A stretch of 6,963 nt of DNA from Bifidobacterium breve (GTDB taxonomy: Bacteria > Actinomycetota > Acidimicrobiia > IMCC26256): the NCBI GenBank assembly GCA_945907055.1, contig CAMDSG010000089.1:1-6963 (forward strand). The letters are read 5' to 3'. Both the position numbers and the translations under genes were made by a program. The notes under the pieces were generated by a model. That model made no database searches, was not told the origin of the DNA, and worked only from the letters and a program-made list of their open reading frames with translations. Positions 1 through 6,685 of this stretch are shown one piece after another (the stretch's first letter is position 1; each line of letters opens with the position of its first letter).

Positions 1-60
1 GACTGCCCGCGCCGATGGTACTTGGGGGGAAGCCCTCTGGGAGAGTAGGTCGTCGCCGGA
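1..60 (+). rRNA. rrf: 5S ribosomal RNA, 3' half (cut by window start)
   Basis: The sequence GCGCCGATGGTA followed by a G-rich/C-rich hairpin arm and GGGAGAGTAGGTCG...CGCCGG is the conserved 3' half of bacterial 5S rRNA. Roughly the first 55-60 bases of the gene lie before the window. It is part of the large ribosomal subunit and is normally the last gene of a 16S-23S-5S operon, so the window opens at the end of an rrn operon on the + strand. The exact 3' end near position 60 is estimated from where the conserved helix I strand stops and the T run begins. Confidence 0.9.
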
Positions 61-74
61 ATTTTTTTGAGAGA

Positions 75-99
75 GGGGTGCCATTCGGCGCCCCTTTTT
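75..99 (+). terminator. Rho-independent terminator of the rRNA operon
   Basis: GGGGTGCC (75-82) pairs with GGCGCCCC (87-94) across an ATTC loop, with one G-U pair, and is followed directly by TTTTT (95-99). This is a textbook intrinsic terminator about 15 bases after the 5S end. A further T7 run at 62-68 precedes the stem. It should separate rRNA transcription from the downstream protein gene. Confidence 0.88.
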
Positions 100-110
100 C
101 GCGCCCAAAT

Positions 111-150
111 CCGGTTCGCAGATTCGGTTTGCAGATTCGATTTGAATCGG
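111..150. repeat. 13-bp tandem direct repeat with overlapping inverted repeat
   Basis: GGTTCGCAGATTC (113-125) is followed at once by GGTTTGCAGATTC (126-138), differing at one base. The following GATTTGAATCGG allows two alternative pairings. CCGGTTC (111-117) can pair with GAATCGG (144-150), including one G-U pair. Alternatively GATTC (134-138) pairs with GAATC (144-148). No function is known; it may be a remnant of local duplication after the rRNA terminator. Confidence 0.6.
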
Positions 151-367
151 TGATGTTCTCAGGGACGAGTGCTCGCTATGAATGATCGCAGCCTGTGATC
201 TCGCGACGCTCTCGGGCGGCGGGCCTTATTCAGGTATAGGTGGTGGCTGGGGTTTGGGCTCTGGGCGGCTCGAGCATTGATCATTTACCCTGCCAATGAC
301 CCTTTGGTCCTGCGGCAGCGACGCCTTTGAGGCGATTTGGCTATTGTTTCAGGGCCCAACTGAGCGA

Positions 368-385
368 TATCGGTCTTCTCCGATA
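368..385. promoter_or_regulatory. Perfect 6-bp inverted repeat upstream of the TPR gene start
   Basis: TATCGG (368-373) and CCGATA (380-385) are perfect complements around a TCTTCT loop. No T run follows, so it is not a terminator. It lies 18 bases before the ribosome binding site of the gene at 417, so it could be an operator or a leader-RNA hairpin. Its role is inferred from position only. Confidence 0.35.
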
Positions 386-403
386 GGATGCCCTCTCCCC
401 TTT

Positions 404-409
404 AAGGAG
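404..409 (+). promoter_or_regulatory. Ribosome binding site deciding a TTG start
   Basis: AAGGAG with a 7-base spacer to TTG at 417 is a near-ideal Shine-Dalgarno sequence. It supports the non-ATG start. The nearby ATG at 388 is upstream of this site and out of frame. Confidence 0.8.
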
Positions 410-416
410 CAATCTC

Positions 417-2150
417 TTGCCCGAAAGATCTAGTTCGTCACCGCGCCGCGCCTCTGGAACCCCCAGCGGTAGATCTGCGCGTTCTGGCGCACCACGTGCG
501 GGCTCCAAGGGCTCTGGTGCTAATAGTTCTGGCTCTCGTGGAGGCGCCGGATCATCGCGCGCCGGTTCGTCATCTAGAGGTTCATCAAGTGGCGAGCGAA
601 GCTCGTCCGAGCGTGGGGCATCATCTCCTCGCTCGGGTGGTTCAGGTACGCGAGGCGCTTCAAGTTCTCGCTCAACAACAGGGCGCTCTGCTAGCGACCG
701 CTTCGGGGGAGAGCGATCAAGTCGCTCTGACTCAAGGGACTCGCGAGGCTCGAGAGACTCACGTGACTCGCGTGACTCTAGGGATTCGCGCGACTCGCGT
801 GACTCGCGCTCCTCGAGCGCCCGGAGTAGCGCAACTAGTCGCACAGGTGCCCCGCGACGTGGCGAGGGGCGCGGACGCCCCGATGAACGTGATCCTGATC
901 CACGCTCGCCAGCCGGTAGAGCTGCGGCAGCCGAGCGTAAGGCCGGTGGCTCGCGTAGTGGTGCTCCACGGTCTGGCGCTCCACGCTCCACCTCGCGCAG
1001 CGCACCACGCGCGACCGGCGGATCACGATCAAGTAGCGGGTCTGCACGGCGCGACGATTGGTCAATGGGTGACTCGCGCGACTCGCGCAGTGGGCCGTCG
1101 AGGCCAGGCTCACCAGCAGCAGGCAGGGGAGGCTCTCGCAGTGACTCTCGTGGCGACTCGCGTACCGGCTCTCGTGGAGATTCTCGTGGCGGTTCTCGCG
1201 GTGGTCCTCGATCTGACTCGCGCAGCGGCCCTCGTTCTGATTCACGTGGTGAATACCGCGGATCTAGCAGGGGAGAATCAACTCGTTCAGGCCCAGCAGA
1301 GGGCGCCATTACGCGTTCTGGGCGGAGAATTGGCTCAGAGCCGCTCCCCACACCTGCACCCAAACGTAGACCAGCCGGAGCCTCAAATGAGGAGGTGCAG
1401 GAGCCTCGCGTTGAACGCGATGTACTTAGGCGTGTAACGCGAGACTCAAAGGAGCGTGCGCCGCGAAAGGGTGCGCGACGCGTAGCCGACGCACCTCCAC
1501 GCAGAACTCCATCGCGCCGCAGAAGGCCAGGGCCTCAAGCAGTGCGTGATGAGATTCTAAGAGTCGGCGGCAAGAGGGCTGATCGTCACTATGACGCGTT
1601 AATGAAAGCAGCAGACGCATTTGCTGAGGGGCGCGAGCGTGATGCTCTGCGTATTCTCCGCCCGCTTCGTGAAGAGGTCTCAGCCTCGCCGAGCGTGCGC
1701 GAACTCTTTGGTCTCGCCCTCTATCGAGATGGCAAGTATCGTGACGCGTCGCGCGAACTTGAGGAGTATTACTCGATGACCGGCGACGTTACTCAGCATC
1801 CAGTTCTAATGGATTGCTATCGCGCCCTCGGCGATCACGAGACAGTTGAGGCGCGGTGGCGTGAGCTTGGAGATGAGTCGCCGTCTTCGGAGCTCGTCAC
1901 CGAGGGTCGAATTGTCTTCTCTGGATCTCTAGCCGATCGCGGAAGGCTCGATGAAGCGATTACGTTGCTTGCAAAGCGCGCCGATGGAATCAAGCGTGTG
2001 CTCCAGCATCACCTTCGCCTTTGGTACGCACTTGCTGACTTGGAGGAGCGCGCAGGGAATCTGCCGGCTGCAAGGTCTCGATTTGATCGCATACGTCAGC
2101 ACGACGCTGGATTTGCCGATGTAGCCGAGCGTTTAGCCGCACTCGCTTAG
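417..2150 (+). CDS. Arg/Ser/Gly-rich disordered protein with C-terminal TPR-like domain (Rv1691-like)
   Basis: 577 residues starting at TTG with a strong AAGGAG site. Residues 1 to about 370 are almost entirely R, S, G, D, P and A, with no predicted fold. They contain six consecutive SRD triplets (112-129), then a period-4 tract with Arg at every fourth position (240-287), then a basic stretch RRTPSRRRRPGPQ (362-374). Residues about 375-577 are normal helical sequence with TPR-like helix pairs, for example SVRELFGLALYRDGKYRDAS, then a region ending in LADRGRLDEAITLLAKR and a last pair near 533-560. There is one Cys and no signal peptide or membrane segment, so it is probably cytoplasmic. From memory, a basic RG-rich tail plus a TPR domain matches actinobacterial Rv1691-type proteins encoded near tyrS, whose function is unknown. 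The basic tail and the neighbouring rRNA genes make RNA or ribosome contact plausible, but this is inference. The 127-bp gap to the next gene has no clear terminator. Confidence 0.85.
   Translation: MPERSSSSPRRASGTPSGRSARSGAPRAGSKGSGANSSGSRGGAGSSRAGSSSRGSSSGERSSSERGASSPRSGGSGTRGASSSRSTTGRSASDRFGGERSSRSDSRDSRGSRDSRDSRDSRDSRDSRDSRSSSARSSATSRTGAPRRGEGRGRPDERDPDPRSPAGRAAAAERKAGGSRSGAPRSGAPRSTSRSAPRATGGSRSSSGSARRDDWSMGDSRDSRSGPSRPGSPAAGRGGSRSDSRGDSRTGSRGDSRGGSRGGPRSDSRSGPRSDSRGEYRGSSRGESTRSGPAEGAITRSGRRIGSEPLPTPAPKRRPAGASNEEVQEPRVERDVLRRVTRDSKERAPRKGARRVADAPPRRTPSRRRRPGPQAVRDEILRVGGKRADRHYDALMKAADAFAEGRERDALRILRPLREEVSASPSVRELFGLALYRDGKYRDASRELEEYYSMTGDVTQHPVLMDCYRALGDHETVEARWRELGDESPSSELVTEGRIVFSGSLADRGRLDEAITLLAKRADGIKRVLQHHLRLWYALADLEERAGNLPAARSRFDRIRQHDAGFADVAERLAALA
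726..809 (+). repeat. Period-9-bp repeat encoding (Ser-Arg-Asp)n
   Basis: Encodes residues 104-131 of the TPR protein, including six uninterrupted SRD units at 112-129. The consensus unit is GACTCGCGT, but codons vary from unit to unit: Arg as AGA, CGT, AGG and CGC; Ser as TCG, TCA and TCT; Asp as GAC and GAT. This drift implies that the amino-acid pattern is older than a fresh slippage event and is probably maintained at protein level. Confidence 0.8.
1134..1277 (+). repeat. Period-12-bp tract encoding Arg at every fourth residue
   Basis: Encodes residues 240-287 of the TPR protein as twelve consecutive four-residue units of the form S-R-G/S-D/G, with occasional P or Y in the first place. 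Arg falls at 241, 245, 249 and so on to 285 without a break. This is a different repeat regime from the SRD triplets further upstream in the same disordered tail. Confidence 0.75.
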
Positions 2151-2277
2151 AAATACTCAGCATTTCTTGGTCTTTTACTACCCGTAGCGACGTTACGCTT
2201 CAACCGTATCAATTAGTGCGGGGGCAAATATCGGTACTAAGTCGAATGATGGGGAATCTTTAGCAGTTGGCGGCGAG

Positions 2278-3663
2278 ATGCTGCGGTCGTTCCCCTGTCT
2301 TGATGGGGTGCGCGCATTCGCAGCCTCCACTGTTATCGCCTACCACCTAACGACTGTGCTGTTAGTGATAGATCCAGGCGCTGTTCCAAGTTTGATTATT
2401 CGCCACATCGCAACTCTTGACCGATTCGGTGTCGCCATCTTCTTTATGCTCTCCGGATTTCTGCTCTATCGTCCATTTTTAATCGCCCACCTCAAAGGAG
2501 ATCGCGCTCCCCGAGCCGGAGCATTCTGGGTTCGAAGAGGTGCGCGAATATTCCCGGGGTATTGGTTCGCCTTAGCCGGATCAATGCTGCTTGGAGTTGC
2601 GCTGTTTTATCAGTATGACTTAATTAGTTACACCACAGCGTTTGGCCTCCTAGGGAGTTATCACGCGTACGGAGTCCTTTCATATGGACTTGTAGTCGCT
2701 TGGACTCTCGTGATCGAGATCGCCTTCTATGCGCTCCTTCCTGCCTTCGCCGCTACATCGCGTTTAATCTCGGGCAAGTCAACGAAACCGCCGCGCAGTT
2801 CAGTATTGCGTTCGAATCTGATCGTTGTCACCGTATTGATTCTTGTAGGAATGATCAGCCGTTATATATCAATCTTTGTCATTAGCGACTGGGGTGGGCC
2901 AGCAACGACGTGGTTCCCTCTTTACAATCTCGGTTCTTGGCTACCTTCATATCTCGACATGTTCGGGCTAGGCATGCTTCTTGCGTTGGCCAGTGCATGG
3001 AGGGAGACGGGTGGGGCGAATATTCGGGGGCTGCGCATATTCGCTGAGAGACCATGGGCGTCTTGGGGTATCGCTGGGATCATGTTGATTGCATTGGGTC
3101 GTGCCGGGATGCCGATTGTCCCGGGGCTTCTCAGCATTGAGCGGAGTAGTGCTTTTATTCGAGACGAATTATCGATCATCGCAGCCTTCGCGATCATTCT
3201 CCCGGCTGCAATTCCTGGAATGCGACTTGGTTCGCTCCGCCGGATACTTGCTTCAAGACCGTTCTTCCTCTGTGGGACAGTTGCTTTTGGGGCCTATCTA
3301 TGGCATGTGTCTCTAGTGATTCTCATCGAGCGTTGGAGCGAGACATTCCCGGCGCTGAGGTCTGCGCTCGTATTTGTTGGGCTCGCGTTGCTGCTCACTG
3401 GCGCGGCTGCTTACGTGTCCTACGTTTTTGTGGAGTCGCCGTCTCGTTCTCTGGCAACGGTAGCTACCGGAGGCAGGCGACCGGAGGCAAGACGCCTCAG
3501 GGACTGGGCCGTAATCGATTTTCAAGTTCACGCCTCCCGCATCGAAGCGTTTGTTCTACCCAAAGCTGAGTCGAGGCGGGGCGATTCATTTATTGTGGTT
3601 AGTACGATTCTCTGCGCAGCAACTTTTGCAATTGCTCTGCCGAGCCTTAGGGGTGCCATTTGA
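2278..3663 (+). CDS. Acyltransferase family 3 (OafA-like) membrane protein, copy 1
   Basis: 461 residues, very hydrophobic, about ten or more membrane segments. Family 3 acyltransferases move acetyl or other acyl groups onto sugars or lipids at the cytoplasmic membrane. Visible motifs in order: FPCLDGVRAFA (5-15) with the conserved His at 23; FFMLSGFLLYRPF (55-67); RIFPGYW (90-96); WTLVIE (142-147); LWH (341-343); and a final E-x-P (386-388). After the usual domain end there is a roughly 70-residue hydrophilic then hydrophobic extension ending LPSLRGAI, which both downstream paralogs share. The ATG is the only usual start in the open frame after a TAG at 2185. It leaves just four residues before the FPCLDG motif, a shorter tail than the other copies, and has only a weak purine-rich site. 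No promoter was recognised in 2151-2277. The substrate cannot be told from the window. It is the most divergent of the three copies. Confidence 0.9.
   Translation: MLRSFPCLDGVRAFAASTVIAYHLTTVLLVIDPGAVPSLIIRHIATLDRFGVAIFFMLSGFLLYRPFLIAHLKGDRAPRAGAFWVRRGARIFPGYWFALAGSMLLGVALFYQYDLISYTTAFGLLGSYHAYGVLSYGLVVAWTLVIEIAFYALLPAFAATSRLISGKSTKPPRSSVLRSNLIVVTVLILVGMISRYISIFVISDWGGPATTWFPLYNLGSWLPSYLDMFGLGMLLALASAWRETGGANIRGLRIFAERPWASWGIAGIMLIALGRAGMPIVPGLLSIERSSAFIRDELSIIAAFAIILPAAIPGMRLGSLRRILASRPFFLCGTVAFGAYLWHVSLVILIERWSETFPALRSALVFVGLALLLTGAAAYVSYVFVESPSRSLATVATGGRRPEARRLRDWAVIDFQVHASRIEAFVLPKAESRRGDSFIVVSTILCAATFAIALPSLRGAI
3649..3653 (+). promoter_or_regulatory. Ribosome binding site inside the end of copy 1, for copy 2
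   Basis: AGGGG lies in the codons for the LRG residues at the end of copy 1, six bases before TTG at 3660. An ATG at 3669 is 15 bases away, too far for this site, so the TTG is preferred. The TTG overlaps the copy 1 stop as TTGA. Confidence 0.6.
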
Positions 3664-5090
3664 ATACGATGACGGTTAATCCTGATGCCTCGAGTCTGCC
3701 TGAAGCAGCCGCTGCGAGAGTTGAGTTTCCTTGCATGGATGGCGCTAGGGCCATCGCTGCATTGATCGTTGTTTTGAACCATGAGGGCACGTTCGCAACA
3801 CTTATTAACGTTGACTGGGCCCCAAGCAATCTGCGTCTATTTCTGATCCCGTTGGGGAGAATTGGAATTGCAGCGTTCTTTGTTATCTCTGGCTTCTTGC
3901 TCTATAGGCCTTTTGTGCTCGCCCATTTTTCCAGCACTAAACCACCAAAATATGGCGCGTTTTGGCTCCGGCGGCTTGGGCGCATTCTGCCCGGGTATTG
4001 GGTTGCGTTGCTTGGAGCAATGGCACTAGGAACTGCACACTTCGCTAATGCGAACCTAGGCGACTACGCACTTACGTTTGGCCTGGGGCAGAACTATCGG
4101 TTCCGCGGAATTCTTGACCTCGGAATCGGAGTTGCGTGGACGTTAGTCATCGAGCTTTCGTTCTATCTTGTCCTTCCACTTATTGCGTGGTTTATTCGCA
4201 AGGCAGGGGCTATGGCAGGGCTCAGCGCTCTACGTGCTCAAATCGTATGGCTCTCCACGATCGCCGCTGCATCAATTGTAGTAAAGGTGTTCTGGTTGCT
4301 ATTCCTTGATGGTGAGCCTCAGTACTTTAGGCGGTGGTTCCCGCTCTCTGAACTTGGTCGTTGGCTCCCATCTTTTATGGATTGGTTCGCTCTTGGAATG
4401 CTCGTGGCGGTGTGCTCGGTTTGGAGAGAGTTGGGTGGCACCATCCCTAAGATCATCAGCGCGTTTGCGCAGCGTGCATGGTCCTGCTGGGCATTGAGCG
4501 CAATTTTCTTGCTTGCGCTGACTCGTTCAGGGCTAACCGTGGAGATCTGGGCTCAAAATAGTCCGGTTACCGGATTTCTATACGACGAGCTCTCGCTAAT
4601 CGCAGGATTCTTCCTAGTATTCCCAGCTCTGCTCCCCGGAGAGCGAACTGGATGGGTGCGGCGGTTATTAGCGACTCGTGTATTTGTATTTTTAGGAACA
4701 GTCTCTTTCGGTATCTTTCTATGGAACGACATTATCGGTGAGTACTTATTGGTTCACCGTCCGTTCCCAACGCTATTCGGGCACATCGCTTCATATATTT
4801 TGCTGATAACCGTCCTCTCCGTCGTCATCGCGTATTTTTCACTTATCCTCATTGAACGGCCAGCGCGCAACCTCGTACAGCGGATCGTTGGATCCTCACG
4901 TTCTCTTTCAGATTCGAGACTTCTGCCGCATTGGCGTATTGGCTTATCGCATTCGCAGAAAGAATTGGTTGATTGGGTGGATCCTTCGAATATCTCTGTT
5001 CGCTCGGGCCAAGCAGTCGTCTGGGGAGGGATTGTTATTAGCGCTGTATTCGCTCTCCTGCTCCCGACACTTAGAGGGTTCTTGTCATAA
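3660..5090 (+). CDS. Acyltransferase family 3 (OafA-like) membrane protein, copy 2
   Basis: 476 residues with the same family signature as copy 1: FPCMDGARAIA (23-33), His41, FFVISGFLLYRPF (73-85), RILPGYW (108-114), WTLVIE (160-165), final ERP (399-401). A roughly 22-residue hydrophilic N-terminal tail precedes the first membrane segment. The C-terminal extension has a linker and one more membrane segment ending LPTLRGFLS. At 354-356 it reads LWN where copy 1 has LWH, so a usually conserved His is replaced. The TTG start overlaps the copy 1 stop, implying translational coupling and joint expression; ATG at 3669 is the alternative. It is closer to copy 3 than to copy 1, for example GLGQNYR here and GLAQNYR in copy 3, both near LGI-VAWTLVIE. 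It is probably a sugar or lipid O-acyltransferase; the acceptor is unknown. Confidence 0.9.
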   Translation: MNTMTVNPDASSLPEAAAARVEFPCMDGARAIAALIVVLNHEGTFATLINVDWAPSNLRLFLIPLGRIGIAAFFVISGFLLYRPFVLAHFSSTKPPKYGAFWLRRLGRILPGYWVALLGAMALGTAHFANANLGDYALTFGLGQNYRFRGILDLGIGVAWTLVIELSFYLVLPLIAWFIRKAGAMAGLSALRAQIVWLSTIAAASIVVKVFWLLFLDGEPQYFRRWFPLSELGRWLPSFMDWFALGMLVAVCSVWRELGGTIPKIISAFAQRAWSCWALSAIFLLALTRSGLTVEIWAQNSPVTGFLYDELSLIAGFFLVFPALLPGERTGWVRRLLATRVFVFLGTVSFGIFLWNDIIGEYLLVHRPFPTLFGHIASYILLITVLSVVIAYFSLILIERPARNLVQRIVGSSRSLSDSRLLPHWRIGLSHSQKELVDWVDPSNISVRSGQAVVWGGIVISAVFALLLPTLRGFLS

Positions 5091-5195
5091 CGCCCTGCGC
5101 TTGGGCAAATCAGCGATCTGTCACTGGCAACTCCCGAGATTTGCTCTGCTGCAGAGAGACGCGCTCCAAGAGCCAATGGCAGTTAGCCTTCGACG
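5091..5195. other. Spacer between acyltransferase copies 2 and 3
   Basis: 105 bases with no gene. GCAAATC (5104-5110) and GATTTGC (5138-5144) are complementary with a 27-base loop, and CTCTG/CAGAG forms a small stem near 5144-5156. Neither is followed by a T run, so no terminator is claimed. No good promoter was seen, and copy 3 has no clear Shine-Dalgarno sequence. Confidence 0.4.
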
Positions 5196-5268
5196 GTGGA
5201 GAGGCTGAACGAGCAGGATCAGGAGTCGAGTAAAGGAATTCGAGACGCCGCTAGTGGCGTGGCCCAGA

Positions 5269-5302
5269 GGCTCGATTTACGGCTCGATTTACGGCTCGAT
5301 TT
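5269..5302 (+). repeat. 12-bp tandem repeat in the N-terminal tail of copy 3
   Basis: GGCTCGATTTAC occurs twice in perfect tandem (5269-5280, 5281-5292) and a third time for its first ten bases (5293-5302). It encodes alternating RLDL units just before the FPCLDG motif. The unit is a multiple of three, so changes in copy number keep the frame and only lengthen the tail. The near-perfect DNA identity indicates a recent expansion. Confidence 0.85.
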
Positions 5303-5506
5303 TCCCTGCCTAGATGGGGTACGTGCGCTGGCGGCGATCTTGGTGCTCATCAACCACTCATCTGCATTCGCATCTGGGTTTGACTCAGGTTGGTCTCCAG
5401 AACCAGTGCGTATTGTCACTGGATTATTTGGGCGTATTGGTGTGGCCACATTCTTCGTGATATCTGGCTTTCTGCTCTATCGCCCCTTTGTCCTCGCTCA
5501 TCTCTC

Positions 5507-5513
5507 GGGGTAG
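5507..5513 (+). other. Frameshift site in acyltransferase copy 3
   Basis: GGGG (5507-5510) is followed by TAG in the upstream frame. A one-base backward shift on the GGG codon would re-pair perfectly with 5507-5509 and resume at GTA (5510-5512), reading straight into the conserved downstream sequence. CATCT (5499-5503) and AGATG (5512-5516) flank it as a 5-bp inverted repeat. Confidence 0.8.
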
Positions 5514-6685
5514 ATGGCGGGAGTGCAGGGCGATTCTGGGTGGGCAGGTTTGCGCGCATTCTCCCCGGTTATTGGATAGCTCTTTTAGGTGCGATCGCTC
5601 TCGGCTCTGCTCAATTTCTCAACGCCGGCGTCTCCGGGTACTTAACCGCCTTCGGACTCGCTCAAAATTATCGCCTAGGTGGAATGATTTTTTTGGGAAT
5701 AGCGGTTGCCTGGACCTTAGTTATTGAGGCCTCGTTCTATATTTTTCTCCCAGGTTTTGCGTGGGTAATGTCGAGGTTTGGTCGCTCGGATCGCCACCAC
5801 GCGCTGCGAACGCAGATTATTGGTCTGAGCATGCTCGTACTCATCGCTCTAGTTACGAAGATTTACTGGCTTGTCTATCTACAGAGCAACGTGGATCTTC
5901 GCCGGACTTGGGTCCCGCTCTCACAGCTCGGGTTTTGGCTCCCCGCGTACCTTGATTGGTTTGCAGTAGGAATGTTGCTCGCACTCTGCTGGGCTTGGCG
6001 TGCAACCGGAGGCAGACTTCCTCGGGTCGTCTCAATATTCGCGGCCCATTCATGGGTCTCATGGCTGGTAGCTGCAGGGTTCACACTGGCGCTCACACGC
6101 ATCGGTATTCCGTTGCGTTCATTCGCAGAGTTTGGACCTATGAGAGGTTTTCTATACGACGAGTTGGCTCTCTGTGTCGGGGCATTCCTTGTCCTCCCCG
6201 CACTATTCGCCGGGCCATCTCCTGGGATGATTCGAAGAATTCTTGCTTCCCGCTTCGCCGTCTTTCTGGGGACCATCTCTTTTGGTATCTATTTGTGGAA
6301 CGCAACAATTCTGGATTTTGTGTATCGCCATGAGCCTTTAGGAGTCGGGGGCTCTTGGTTTTTATACAGTCTGATATCGCTAGTGGCGACGCTCTTTATT
6401 TCGTACATTGTCTTTATTCTCGCTGAAAGGCCGATACGCGATCTGGCCCATAAGTGGAGTGGCTCTTCGCGTTTGGGGAGCTCTTTAAACGCTAAGCCAA
6501 GTTTTGTAATTGAGATCGGAGCAGAGAGACATCGGTTGGATAAATGGGTAGAGGCCCGAGATTCTTCAAGAGTCTCAGATGCGGTAATAATCTCCTGCAC
6601 CTTTGGGTTGCTCCTTATTATCTCGCTTGGCTTGCCGTCATTTAGAGGAATCTTCGGCTAAATGCCGATGGCGCCGCACTCTTTG

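Larger units (their letters stand above)
100..416. other. Intergenic region between rRNA operon and TPR gene; no gene seen
   Basis: About 317 bases with no convincing coding frame, tRNA or further terminator. It holds short direct/inverted repeats near 111-150 and a small hairpin at 368-385, listed separately. The promoter of the gene starting at 417 should lie here, because the rRNA terminator isolates it. I did not find a -35/-10 pair with both good matches and good spacing: TTGTTT at 344-349 followed by GATATC at 366-371 is the best pair, and it is weak. Confidence 0.6.
5196..6661 (+). pseudogene. Acyltransferase family 3 (OafA-like), copy 3, split by a frameshift
   Basis: The first part reads from GTG 5196 to TAG 5511-5513 (105 residues) and ends right after FFVISGFLLYRPFVLAH. 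The second part continues in the -1 frame from GTA at 5510 to TAA at 6659. Joined there, the product is 488 residues, the length of its neighbours (461 and 476), with every motif in order: FPCLDGVRALA (36-46), His54, FFVISGFLLYRPF (86-98), RILPGYW (121-127), WTLVIE (173-178), LWN (367-369), ERP (411-413), and a C-terminal extension ending LPSFRGIFG. One extra G in the GGGG run at 5507-5510 would restore the frame. No second lesion is seen, so this is either a very recent pseudogene, a sequencing or assembly error, or recoding. The GTG is the only usual start after TAG 5184 apart from GTG 5259, and its Shine-Dalgarno is poor. As written, no functional enzyme would be made. Confidence 0.85.

Noticed and set aside
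726..1277. CRISPR-like or satellite array
   Set aside because: The repeats are 9 and 12 bp, contiguous, in frame and codon-varied. They are protein repeats, with no spacers.
341..1363. Long minus-strand open frame (340 codons) opposite the repeat-rich tail
   Set aside because: It is the mirror of Ser/Arg/Gly codons, giving RESPRE-like and EPPE-like low-complexity sequence with no domain. The plus strand has a strong ribosome site and continues into a recognisable TPR-like domain.
496..1437. Plus-strand open frame of 313 codons overlapping the TPR gene in another frame
   Set aside because: It stays open because the repeat codons lack stops in this frame. The protein is shapeless V/A/R/H-rich sequence, with no ribosome site, and it ends where the repetitive region ends.
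2151..2277. Possible terminator or promoter between the TPR gene and acyltransferase copy 1
   Set aside because: Only a 4-bp stem (AGCG/CGCT) without a T run, and no -35/-10 pair with sound spacing, could be found.
5390..5509. ATG at 5390 as a genuine start for the second part of acyltransferase copy 3
   Set aside because: The first 40 residues in this frame do not resemble the family, while the other frame there encodes the conserved N-terminal region. Homology begins at the frameshift point, so this start is an artefact of the broken frame.
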